From: Pseudomonadota bacterium
Lineage (GTDB): Bacteria; Desulfobacterota; Desulfobacteria; Desulfobacterales; Desulfobacteraceae
Direction: 5' to 3'
Length of the DNA stretch: 15,020 nucleotides
Assembly (NCBI GenBank): GCA_018816605.1
Contig: JAHIVS010000674.1
Span: 1-15,020 of the forward strand
The translations under genes and the position numbers were made by a program. Under the pieces are notes generated by a model that worked only from the letters and a program-made list of their open reading frames with translations, was not told the origin of the DNA and made no database searches. Positions 6,726 through 14,500 of the stretch are shown here, in pieces (position 1 is the stretch's first letter; every line of letters starts with the position of its first letter).

Positions 6726-7760
6726 ATGGAACAAGGATGCTATACCGCATTAATCACCCCGTTCAACAAGGCAGGAGAACTGGACCCAAAGGGCCTTGGA
6801 CAGCTTATTGATTTCCAGATTCAAAACGGCATCACCGGTATACTGGCAACCGGGACCACAGGAGAGAGCCCGACATTCAAATGGAAGGAACATGACCATG
6901 TCATCGCCCTTACGGCCAAACAGACAAAGGGCAAATGCCTTTGCATTGCCGGCACCGGCAGCAACAATACCCAAGAAGCCATTGTGGGGGCAGGCCATGC
7001 CGTAAAGGAAGGGGTGGATGCCATCCTCATGGTGGATCCCTATTATAACGGCCCCAGTTCCCTTGAAATCAGAAAAGAGTATTACGAAGTGGTGGCAAAA
7101 CAATACCCTGAAATTGATATCATTCCGTATATTATCCCGGGCAGAACCGGTGCCCAGATGCTGCCCCAGGATCTTGCCATTCTGTCCCAGAACTGCCCCA
7201 ATATCACCTCGGTGAAAGAGGCTACGGGCAACCTGGCCAACATGAAACTTGTCCGGCAATACTGCGGCAACGCCTTCAATATTCTGTCCGGAGACGATGC
7301 ACTGGTCTATGATATCATGACCGACCCGGACATTCGTGCCTGCGGCTCCATTTCAGTGATGGCCAATATTGTGCCCAAGTTCATGACCCAGATGGTCGGG
7401 CTGATCAACCAAGGCGATCTTGGGGGGGCGCTAAAGATCCAGACCACCCTGAAACCCCTGCTAGATCTAGTGGTGGTAACCACCCAGGAAGATACAAGCT
7501 TTGGCCCTGTAAATTGCAGGGCAAGAAACCCCCTGCCCCTTAAAACGATGATGCAGATTTTGGGCATGCCCTCGGGCCCCTGCAGAAAACCCCTGGGAAA
7601 AATGACGGCAAAAGGGTTCACCATAGTGCTGGAAGCATTAAAGAAGGTCCATAACGACACACCGGACCTGTTCCGTCCCATTGCTGATTTTTTCCGCGTG
7701 GATATTGACGACCGGCTGAATAACCCCGAATACCGGAAAACCCTCTGGTACGATTACTAA
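6726..7760 (+). CDS. Dihydrodipicolinate synthase family (DapA-type) aldolase
   Basis: This is a 344-residue TIM-barrel class I aldolase. The Schiff-base lysine is Lys164 (SVKEATGN). The catalytic tyrosine is Tyr135 (YIIPGRTG, with Arg140 in the place of the DapA carboxylate-binding arginine), TTGES lies at 44-48, Tyr107 in PYYNGP matches the DapA dimer-interface tyrosine, and LSGDD is near 187-191. These residues fit 4-hydroxy-tetrahydrodipicolinate synthase, which condenses pyruvate with aspartate semialdehyde for lysine and diaminopimelate. It is about 50 residues longer than usual (about 290) because of a C-terminal extension ending RKTLWYDY, so another pyruvate aldolase of the superfamily is possible. 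AGGAG lies ten bases before the ATG. It is monocistronic and divergent from the TPR gene, with a terminator following. Confidence 0.85.
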   Translation: MEQGCYTALITPFNKAGELDPKGLGQLIDFQIQNGITGILATGTTGESPTFKWKEHDHVIALTAKQTKGKCLCIAGTGSNNTQEAIVGAGHAVKEGVDAILMVDPYYNGPSSLEIRKEYYEVVAKQYPEIDIIPYIIPGRTGAQMLPQDLAILSQNCPNITSVKEATGNLANMKLVRQYCGNAFNILSGDDALVYDIMTDPDIRACGSISVMANIVPKFMTQMVGLINQGDLGGALKIQTTLKPLLDLVVVTTQEDTSFGPVNCRARNPLPLKTMMQILGMPSGPCRKPLGKMTAKGFTIVLEALKKVHNDTPDLFRPIADFFRVDIDDRLNNPEYRKTLWYDY

Positions 7761-7794
7761 TCCCTCTTTCAGGGACAAATACCGCTTCTGAAAC

Positions 7795-7834
7795 AAAAAA
7801 GGGGATCCTGTACCTGTGCAGGATCCCCTTTTTT
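7795..7834. terminator. Bidirectional intrinsic terminator
   Basis: This is a perfect inverted repeat. GGGGATCCTG (7801-7810) pairs with CAGGATCCCC (7819-7828) around an eight-base loop, flanked by six A on the left and six T on the right. The hairpin therefore ends in a T-run in both directions and can stop dapA from the left and the YkgJ-type gene (ending at 7855) from the right. Confidence 0.95.
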
Positions 7835-7854
7835 ATCCATCCAAAAAAAATCCC

Positions 7855-8640
7855 TTATTTTTTGATCTGGAACCCTTCCTTTGCCGCCTGGAAAAAAGTT
7901 GCCTTGAGCCACTCAAATCCGAACTGAAGCAGCTTGATGTCATCGGCTCTGATTTCTTCAATTTTCTGGGCATCAATCGCATACCGCTTAAGAAATGAGC
8001 TGTTAAAGACAAACTCTCTGAATTTATCAATATTATAACAGACCATGAAAAATATCTTTTTGCTCTCTTCGGAAAGCCGCATGCTGGGGGGAAGTGATTT
8101 TTTCCGGACCATCAAATCCAGCCATCCGTCATTCACCTCGTCCCTGAGATCAACACCCTGGTCTTCCCGCCATTCTGCAACGGTCCACCCGTGGTCCTCT
8201 TCAAACCCCAGACAATGGGATTCCTTGACCGTAAAGAAAAACTCATCTTTTTTTCCCTCTTCTCCGGAATAGCTCAGGGAACCGACCCCGAGCGGATAAT
8301 AACGGCAGGTGGTGGGCCGATTTTCATAGATGGCGCATCCCTCCTTGTCCTCAACAAAGGGACAGGATTTTCTTTCATCATCCAGAAGCTTTAAGGTCAC
8401 TACGGGCATGTCTGCCTTTTCAAGAATCTGGGGCTGGGTAAACACGGCCAGAAATTCTTCGGACGTCAATTCCAGTTTTTTGCGCATGGTCAAAATATCA
8501 TAGGGGGTAAGCATGATATCAATGCCCCGGCAGCAATCGGTGAAACATTTCACCCCCTTGTGGCATTTGAACTGAAACCGGCTTTTCAAACTCAGCTGCT
8601 CCGGCGGTATCTCAGATGTTTTCTTTATGGTGTCATTCAT
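7855..8640 (-). CDS. YkgJ-family cysteine cluster protein (putative metal-chelating)
   Basis: This is a 261-residue cytoplasmic protein of the YkgJ/CxxCxxCC type. The N-terminal cluster is CHKGVKCFTDCC (Cys26, 32, 36, 37). The second group, Cys93, Cys102 and Cys112, sits in SCPFVEDKEGCAIYENRPTT, followed by CRYYPLG. These cysteines are the family signature and are thought to bind zinc or an iron-sulfur centre; the reaction is unknown. The C-terminal half beyond about residue 150 is specific and rich in aromatic and charged residues. The start follows AAGGAT with a suitable gap. A strong promoter lies about 65 bases upstream, inside the end of the broken CCG gene, so it is transcribed on its own and ends at the shared terminator. 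Confidence 0.88.
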   Translation of the reverse strand: MNDTIKKTSEIPPEQLSLKSRFQFKCHKGVKCFTDCCRGIDIMLTPYDILTMRKKLELTSEEFLAVFTQPQILEKADMPVVTLKLLDDERKSCPFVEDKEGCAIYENRPTTCRYYPLGVGSLSYSGEEGKKDEFFFTVKESHCLGFEEDHGWTVAEWREDQGVDLRDEVNDGWLDLMVRKKSLPPSMRLSEESKKIFFMVCYNIDKFREFVFNSSFLKRYAIDAQKIEEIRADDIKLLQFGFEWLKATFFQAAKEGFQIKK

Positions 8641-8691
8641 TGGCTGATCCTTATCAATTGTGTAACAGGTCGCTTATTTGCAACCGGTCGG

Positions 8692-9325
8692 TTAGCGGTG
8701 TGGACTATACAAAAAAAATATAATAATGTCAACCGGATACAGGGTTTTGACGGGCTGACAGTCAAATGGGACGCAGATATTGGTCTCTTCATGGCGATCA
8801 ATGTATTCTTGCAATTGCGCGTGCCATTTTATTGTATCCAATGCCTGGGGGTCTGTGGCCTCGCCCATTAAAAGGTCCATCCAATGCCTGGGTGTTTTTC
8901 CACCGATATCCATGGATTTGATACAGGAAACGCAATACACGCAAACACTCTGGCACGGCATTGACTCCGCACGCTTTTTCATGGGGCTATGAACCTTGTC
9001 CATCGGAAGTTTGGGATAAACGTCGTCCCCGCAGCAGACAGAGCGTGTGCCGGAAAACTTGGTTTCGACTATCTTGATATTCATTTTTCCAAGCAGACTG
9101 GGAACAGCCTGATGAACCTCGGGTTTTTCACGCACAGGGCAAGGATCATGCACCGACATTTATGATCAAAAAGCCTTTTTCAAGCATCGGTTCATGGCGG
9201 CAGCATATTTTGTGCAGTGCCGTTTCTTTATAGCGTTGGTTCAAAAAGTTTAAACTCCTGTTCTCCATCCCGGGTTTATAACTGCTTTAAGCGCAACCGG
9301 GATTAAAATATGTTGAAAGTGTCAT
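8692..9325 (-). pseudogene. Broken CCG-domain (Fe-S)-binding protein gene
   Basis: Three pieces of one minus-strand gene are visible. Piece one starts at ATG 9323-9325 with AGGAAG before it, reads MTLSTYFNPGCA and meets an in-frame TAA (9287-9289). Piece two continues in the same frame (SSYKPGMENRSLNF... HKICCRHEP... FLIIN) to TGA at 9146-9148. Piece three, shifted by one base, is the 155-codon frame from 9159 with VHDPCPVRE, SVCCGDD, YCVSCIKSM and HWMDLLMGE. Intact relatives, as I recall them, read NPGCALSxYKP, HxICCRHEP, IINxCAGCDRRF, about 40 more residues, then xHDxCPxR. So a Leu codon appears mutated to TAA, and about 45 codons including the CAGC motif appear deleted with a frameshift at the junction. 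Relatives are HdrB-like, cysteine-rich proteins with Fe-S centres. Piece three alone has no ribosome-binding site and is unlikely to be functional. Confidence 0.8.
8704..8732 (-). promoter_or_regulatory. Sigma70-like promoter of the YkgJ-type gene
   Basis: On the minus strand TTGACA (8727-8732), a 17-base A+T-rich spacer and TATAGT (8704-8709; five of six consensus bases) form an excellent promoter. Transcription would begin near 8697, leaving about 55 bases of leader before the ATG at 8640. The element forms the last codons of the broken CCG gene. Confidence 0.75.
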
Positions 9326-9465
9326 ATTTTCTTCCTGTTCATCAGCGGTTTGTTTCACTGGAGATAATCATTCAACGCTTAAAAATGCAACCTTAAACCA
9401 AGGTACGATAAACCGTCAGCCAAAAATAAGAATAGGCTGTTCGGTCCATTTTTCTAGCGGACAAG

Positions 9466-9479
9466 GCCCGGATCCGGGC
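9466..9479. repeat. 14-bp perfect palindrome
   Basis: GCCCGGATCCGGGC is self-complementary. It is G+C rich in an otherwise A+T-rich spacer and lies about 20 bases upstream of the galU -35 box. It is not followed by a T-run on either strand, so it is not a terminator. It may be a regulator site; this is inference. Confidence 0.5.
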
Positions 9480-9498
9480 AAAAACTTCTATATTTAAT

Positions 9499-9527
9499 TT
9501 GACATCTAAACCGCTTTTAACTAAAAA
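9499..9527 (+). promoter_or_regulatory. Candidate galU promoter
   Basis: TTGACA (9499-9504), a 17-base spacer and TAAAAA (9522-9527; four of six consensus bases) lie about 90 bases before the galU start codon. The -35 is perfect but the -10 is weak. Confidence 0.55.
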
Positions 9528-9617
9528 GCAGGAGATGTACAATTTGCCTTATCTTTTCAGAAAAGAATAGGCTGGTCCCAGTATTCTATTTCGATACCAG
9601 ATATTCAAGGAGTTGCC

Positions 9618-10490
9618 ATGAAGATCAAAAAAGCTGTTTTCCCGGTTGCAGGACTTGGTACCCGGTTTATACCCGCCACAAAGGCCATGGCCAAGGAAAT
9701 GCTGCCCGTGGTCGATAAGCCTATTATTCAATATGCTGTGGAAGAGGCCTTTGCTGCTGGAATTGAACAGATCATTTTTGTGACCGGTCGGGGGAAAAAG
9801 GCCCTGGAAGATCATTTTGACCGGTGCTTTGAAATAGAATTGAGCCTTAAGAACAAGGGCAAACAGGATCTTCTCAAACAGATCCAGGAATTGGTTCCCA
9901 AAACCGGAACCATCGTCTATACACGCCAGAACGAACCTTTAGGGCTGGGCCACGCCATCTGGTGCGCCAGGGATATTGTGGGAGATGAGCCCTTTGCCGT
10001 CCTCCTTGCCGATGACCTGATCCAGACCGACAAGCCGGTATTGGCTGAAATGGTAAAAAAATTCGACCGGCTCCGGGCTTCCATGGCAGCGGTCATGGAA
10101 GTGGAAAAGGACCAGACGGACAAATACGGTATTCTGGAAGCCACACAAGTGGAAGACACCATTTTCCGGATTAACGACATGGTGGAAAAACCCCTGCCCG
10201 AAGAGGCCCCTTCCAACCTTGCCATCATCGGCCGGTATATCTTAACCCCCCGCATCTTTGAACTTCTGGGCAAGGGAAAAATGGGCGCAGGCGGGGAAAT
10301 CCAGCTCACCGACGCCATGAAGGGCCTGCTCAAGGAACAGCCCATCTTCGGGTATAAATTTGAAGGCAAACGGTTTGACTGCGGCGACAAAGTGGGATTC
10401 CAGATGGCCAACCTGGCCTTTGCCCTGGAACGGCCGGACATGAGAGATCGGCTGATCCGCTTTGTCAACGAAATTCAAAAAAGTTTTTAA
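9618..10490 (+). CDS. galU: UTP--glucose-1-phosphate uridylyltransferase
   Basis: This is a 290-residue nucleotidyltransferase of the GalU type and of usual length. It makes UDP-glucose and pyrophosphate from UTP and glucose 1-phosphate for envelope polysaccharide, LPS core and osmolyte synthesis. The signature AGLGTRFIPATKAMAKEMLP is at residues 11-30, KPIIQYAVEEA follows, EPLGLGHAIWCA is at 106-117, and the metal-binding ADD is at 131-133. VEKP and the GRYIL segment are also present. AAGGAG lies five bases before the ATG. The gene is alone on the plus strand. It converges with the transglycosylase gene and their stop codons overlap, with no terminator hairpin between them. Confidence 0.97.
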   Translation: MKIKKAVFPVAGLGTRFIPATKAMAKEMLPVVDKPIIQYAVEEAFAAGIEQIIFVTGRGKKALEDHFDRCFEIELSLKNKGKQDLLKQIQELVPKTGTIVYTRQNEPLGLGHAIWCARDIVGDEPFAVLLADDLIQTDKPVLAEMVKKFDRLRASMAAVMEVEKDQTDKYGILEATQVEDTIFRINDMVEKPLPEEAPSNLAIIGRYILTPRIFELLGKGKMGAGGEIQLTDAMKGLLKEQPIFGYKFEGKRFDCGDKVGFQMANLAFALERPDMRDRLIRFVNEIQKSF

Positions 10491-11122
10491 ATATTTTTGT
10501 AGCGGCTGTACAACCGCATGACCTTTTGAACATAATTTTGGGTTTCTTCAAATGGCGGGATCTGCCCGTACCTGTCCACGGCTTCAGGCCCTGCATTATA
10601 AGCGGCAAGGGCCAGGGCCAATTTATCGCCATACCGGTTTAACAGCTGTTTCAAATACCGCGTTCCCCCCATGATATTCTGGGAGGGATCAAAGGGGTCT
10701 GATACAGACAGGGCCTTGTAGTTTTCCGGCATAATCTGCATAAGACCCTTGGCCCCTTTTCTAGAGACCGCCCGGGAATCAAACCCGGACTCAGCATGGA
10801 TCACCGCTTTAATTAATGAAAATTCAATGCCGTATTTTTCCTGGGCCTTTTGAATGATGGGAGTGTATGCCCCGGAAAGGGGACCTGTGTTCGCCTCTGC
10901 AGATGGTTCCCTTATGTACAATACATACGCCGATGAGGTGGGGGTATTGGTGTAGTGAAGAACACCTTCACTGTCAATATACTTGTAGATATCGGCTGGA
11001 GCGCTTTCCGGAAAAAAAGACAGGGGAGACAGCATCACCAGGAAGGCAAGGCAAAACCATGCCGACCGAATGCCTCCCAGAACGCTTGAACCGGGGTTAT
11101 CTGTATTTGTTTTTCTTTTCAA
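10487..11122 (-). CDS. Secreted lytic transglycosylase (DUF4124 plus SLT domain)
   Basis: This is a 211-residue exported murein hydrolase. A signal peptide is evident: basic residues up to Arg19, the hydrophobic stretch FCLAFLVMLSPLSFF, and probable cleavage after SAPA (about residue 43). DUF4124 follows (DIYKYIDSEGVLHYTN, 44-60), then a goose-type/Slt70-like domain with catalytic Glu111 (AVIHAESGFD), GLMQIMP (126-132) and AYNAGP (174-179). It should cleave the MurNAc-GlcNAc bond in the periplasm, forming 1,6-anhydro ends. The start is TTG at 11120-11122, preceded by AGGGAAAGGG; it overlaps the upstream gene by 26 bases. An ATG at residue 30 would destroy the signal peptide, so TTG is preferred. 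It is last in its cluster. Confidence 0.88.
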   Translation of the reverse strand: MKRKTNTDNPGSSVLGGIRSAWFCLAFLVMLSPLSFFPESAPADIYKYIDSEGVLHYTNTPTSSAYVLYIREPSAEANTGPLSGAYTPIIQKAQEKYGIEFSLIKAVIHAESGFDSRAVSRKGAKGLMQIMPENYKALSVSDPFDPSQNIMGGTRYLKQLLNRYGDKLALALAAYNAGPEAVDRYGQIPPFEETQNYVQKVMRLYSRYKNI

Positions 11123-11486
11123 CCCTTTCCCTGTATTCCTTTAATGCTTTCTTCTCCGGAAAGATGGGCATGGCGATATAGGGCATCATGTTCTTTAAAA
11201 AGGTGGCAACCAGTTCTTCAAACACCTGGTCCTTTTCGGATGCCATTATCATGTTCCGCTCACTCTTGTATTCATAGCGGATTTCATCCCCAAGAACTTC
11301 CCGGATATCATCAAACTGGGCATCTGACACCTTGTTTTCCGCAAAAAGATCCCGATGAATCCGGATTGCCATCCGGACCCCCATGATCACCACATAGGCA
11401 TCTTCCCCTATTTTCCTTGATTTATCAAGAATGACCAGTGTCTGATCATTGTCCAGCTCAATTTTTTTAAATATCGTTTCTTCCAT
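11097..11486 (-). CDS. Small charged protein of unknown function
   Basis: This is a 129-residue cytoplasmic protein that I do not recognise. It begins MEETIFKKIELDNDQTLVIL, probably beta strands, continues with helical, charged stretches (VRMAIRIHRDLFAEN, FDDIREVLGDEIRYEYKSER, VFEELVATFLKNMMPYI), and ends in a strongly basic tail (KEYRERVEKKNKYR). It has no cysteines, no signal peptide and no membrane segment. A weak AGGA ribosome-binding site lies nine bases before the ATG. It starts 48 bases after the EndoQ-helicase fusion and overlaps the transglycosylase start by 26 bases, so the three genes probably share a transcript. Its codon use looks like that of its neighbours, and the overlap with a real gene supports it being coding. 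Confidence 0.78.
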   Translation of the reverse strand: MEETIFKKIELDNDQTLVILDKSRKIGEDAYVVIMGVRMAIRIHRDLFAENKVSDAQFDDIREVLGDEIRYEYKSERNMIMASEKDQVFEELVATFLKNMMPYIAMPIFPEKKALKEYRERVEKKNKYR

Positions 11487-11534
11487 TCTCGTCTTTCCTG
11501 GGGATTGTTTTTTAGATGCTCCGGGCTGATCTTC

Positions 11535-14500
11535 CTAAAACAATTCCAATTGTATTTGCTTTTTTGTATCCTTTGCCCGGTCAATGGCCGCTTCCCGCTT
11601 TGCCAGCCTTGTTTCAATATCATCAATAAAAAAGGAGCGTTGCCGTTTTTGACTGGTGCCATATATGCGTCTTTTTTGAGCATAAGTCAAACAAAGAATA
11701 TCCATGGCCCGTGTCATGGCCACATAAAAAAGACGGCGTTCTTCTTCCGGATTCTCACAGGTTTCTCCATTCCTTGCAAAGGGAATCAGGCCCTGCTCGC
11801 ACCCGGTGACAAAGACCACTGGATATTCAAGCCCCTTGGCTGAATGCAGGGTCATCAGGGATACGCGTTCAACAGAATTGGATAGATAATCCGGATCCTG
11901 GTCCAAAACCAGATAGGCCATAAACTCCGACGGGCAGGGGTAGAGGCGGGCCAAAAAAGCCAGGTGTTCATATACCGCTGCCAAAGATCGTTTTTCACGG
12001 ATCGTCTGCCGGACTTCCAGAACATCAACTACAAATTCCAGGCAGTCACTCGTGTTCAGGTCACGCACCTGACTGGGAACCTGGGAAAAAAGTTGCTGCA
12101 CCTGCCCCTGGCCCCGGGACGGGTCCTGTTTTTTCAATCTCCTGTCAAAATGATCCTTCAGGATCCGGGAATCCATGGCAGCGGACCTGCCCGTTATCAT
12201 CCTCAATAGGCTGAGCACCTGGCAAATCCCGTCCTGGTCAAACCTGCCTTTTTTATCTGCCGTCTGAAAGGGGATGCCGTGTTTTGAAAAGACTTCGGAA
12301 AAAATCTTCCCTTGGGCTTTTGTTCGGAAAAGAACGGCAAAGTCTGCAAAAGAATAGGCTTTTTCGGTGGTTATATTCCCTGTATCCTGGTTCCTTCTCT
12401 CCATTGAAAAAAAAGAAAGTCCGCCCATCAGTTTTTCTATCATCATTCCCACGGCTACCGCCTCGGCCGCCGGGCTTGCGGTCTGCTTTATGATCACTTT
12501 CTGGGCGGTGGCCAAGTTGGAAAATATTTTCCCAGATCCGCTGTGCCCTTGGGCAGCAGTCATCATTTGAAAAGAGGCATCCAGAATGGTCTGGGTGGAT
12601 CTGTAATTTTGGATCAGCCGGATCTGCTCACAGCCGGGATAATCCTTTGCAAATTGTCTAAAATAGGTGTTGTCCGATCCCCGGAACCCGTAGATGGACT
12701 GATCCGGGTCCCCGATCACCACCAGATGACTTTTTTGTGCTAGTAATTTGACCAGCTCGTACTGGCCCAGATTCAGATCCTGGTATTCATCAATGAAGAT
12801 ATGGGCAAATTGATTCCGGACCCGGGCCAAAAGATCAGGAGACCGTACCAGGTGATGATAGAACACAAAGATCAGATCCTCAAAATCCACCAGATTCTTC
12901 CGGCGGCAGAGTTCCATATAGTTTGCATATCCGCGTTTGAGCAGTAAAACCTCTGGTTCTCCGGCAACTGAAGACAGATCATCCTCCGGTCCCAGCAGCT
13001 GCTGCTTGCACTGACAAATGAGCCGGTCCAGCCGGTCTATCCTTTTTTTTGGGGAAAGGCCGGGCCGAATCTTATCTGCCCCTGCTTTATCTCCCCTGGA
13101 CACCTTTGGTTCAACCGCGCTTTCAAATGCGTTCTTCATCAATTCCAGCCTCAGAGACTCATCCATCAGGCCTGGGTTAAATTCCGTATTTTCCTTTAAA
13201 ATCTTCAGGCAAAATCCATGGAAGGTGGCGGCTAACACCGGGGGGCTGCCCTTGGGAAGAAAGGTTTCGATACGCCGGGTAAGTTCTTTGGCTGCCTTGT
13301 TGGTAAAGGTCAGGGCCAGGATGGCACTGGGATCTGTTTTTTTTTCAGAGATGAGATGGGCAATTTTTGCCGTTAATGTCCGGGTCTTCCCCGTCCCCGG
13401 ACCTGCCTGGATCAGAATGGCCCGGTTCAAGGATTCAACGGCCTGTTTCTGGCCGGGATTCAATCCTTCCAAAAGGCCGGGACCCCTTGCCGGATGAGGG
13501 GCCGGAACGACAGGAGACGGCGGCGTTTCCAATGCCAGGTCAAGGGACGGCGTTTTGTTAGAAGGGATCTTGGCAGAGGGCAGGGAGAGCGGGAGATGTT
13601 TCTCCCCCCTGAGGCGTTCTTTTTCCTGGGGAGAAAAAACAGTCACCTTGCCGAATTCGCCGTCAAATCCGGGATCAATCCGGATATCATGGGACCGCAT
13701 CCGCAGGATCGCCTCTGCCAGAAGGGGCACCCCGGCCGATTCAATGGCATCCGAAGAAAGATCCGTCAGAATCGGCAGCTCGGGACCCAGTGCTTCAATG
13801 GCCTTTTGATAATATCCTGCAACTTTCTGGGTCCTGGGCCCCTTGTCACATATCTCGGATAAAATATCGGTGAGGGGAATGATAGGGGTGTACCCCTGGC
13901 GATTTTCGGGCACAAACCCTTCCCTTCGGTCGGCAAGCTCCCGGACCCGGTGGAGCACGCCCAGGGTCAAGGATTTTTTGCATTCAGGACAAATGTTGCC
14001 CAATTTTTCACTTTCAGCAGGATCCAGGCTGACATTGCATTTTCTGTGGCCGTCATAGTGGTACTTTCCCTGGTGGGGAAACATATCCAGGGTTCCTTTA
14101 AACCCTTCCATGTCCCCCGTTTCAAGGGCGGCTCTCATGGCAAAATAATTCAGATCCGTATCGAACACCGAGGCATTCCGGCCCAGATAGCCCGGGGAAT
14201 GGGCATCGGAATTGGAGATCAGACTCACCTGATCCAGACCCGATACCCGCCAGTTCATGGGCGGGTCCGAAGAAAGCCCGGTTTCAACGGCAAATATATG
14301 GGGTGTCAGATCCCCAAAACACGCTTCAATGGTGTCAAATCCGGATTTGGACCCGAACATGGAAAACCAGGGGGTCCAGATGTGGGCCGGGACAAAAAGG
14401 CCGGCTTCGCAGGTTTCCAGCACAATTTCCAAAAGCGCCCTGGCATCCAGGCCCAATATGGGCCGACCGTCTGATTTGATATTGCCGATATTATCCAGGC

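Larger units (their letters stand above)
9326..9617. other. Intergenic region between the CCG pseudogene and galU
   Basis: No gene is supported in these 292 bases. They hold a galU promoter candidate, a 14-base palindrome (9466-9479), and a repeated 11-mer AGAATAGGCTG at 9429-9439 and 9564-9574. No RNA gene or convincing short coding frame was seen on either strand. The 3' part is the galU leader. Confidence 0.7.

Noticed and set aside
9146..9148. TGA read as selenocysteine in the CCG gene
   Set aside because: No selenocysteine insertion hairpin was apparent, the downstream motifs continue in a different frame, and a TAA stop lies further upstream, so decay is the simpler explanation.
8692..9159. 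A stand-alone 155-residue (Fe-S)-binding protein
   Set aside because: It begins in the middle of the family (HDPC motif), has in-frame stops just upstream and no ribosome-binding site. Upstream fragments of the same family show it is the 3' piece of a broken gene.
9429..9574. Two copies of AGAATAGGCTG flanking 124 bases, as a possible insertion footprint
   Set aside because: The repeat is short, imperfect beyond 11 bases, has no terminal inverted repeats, and a similar string occurs by chance near 12350 inside the helicase gene.
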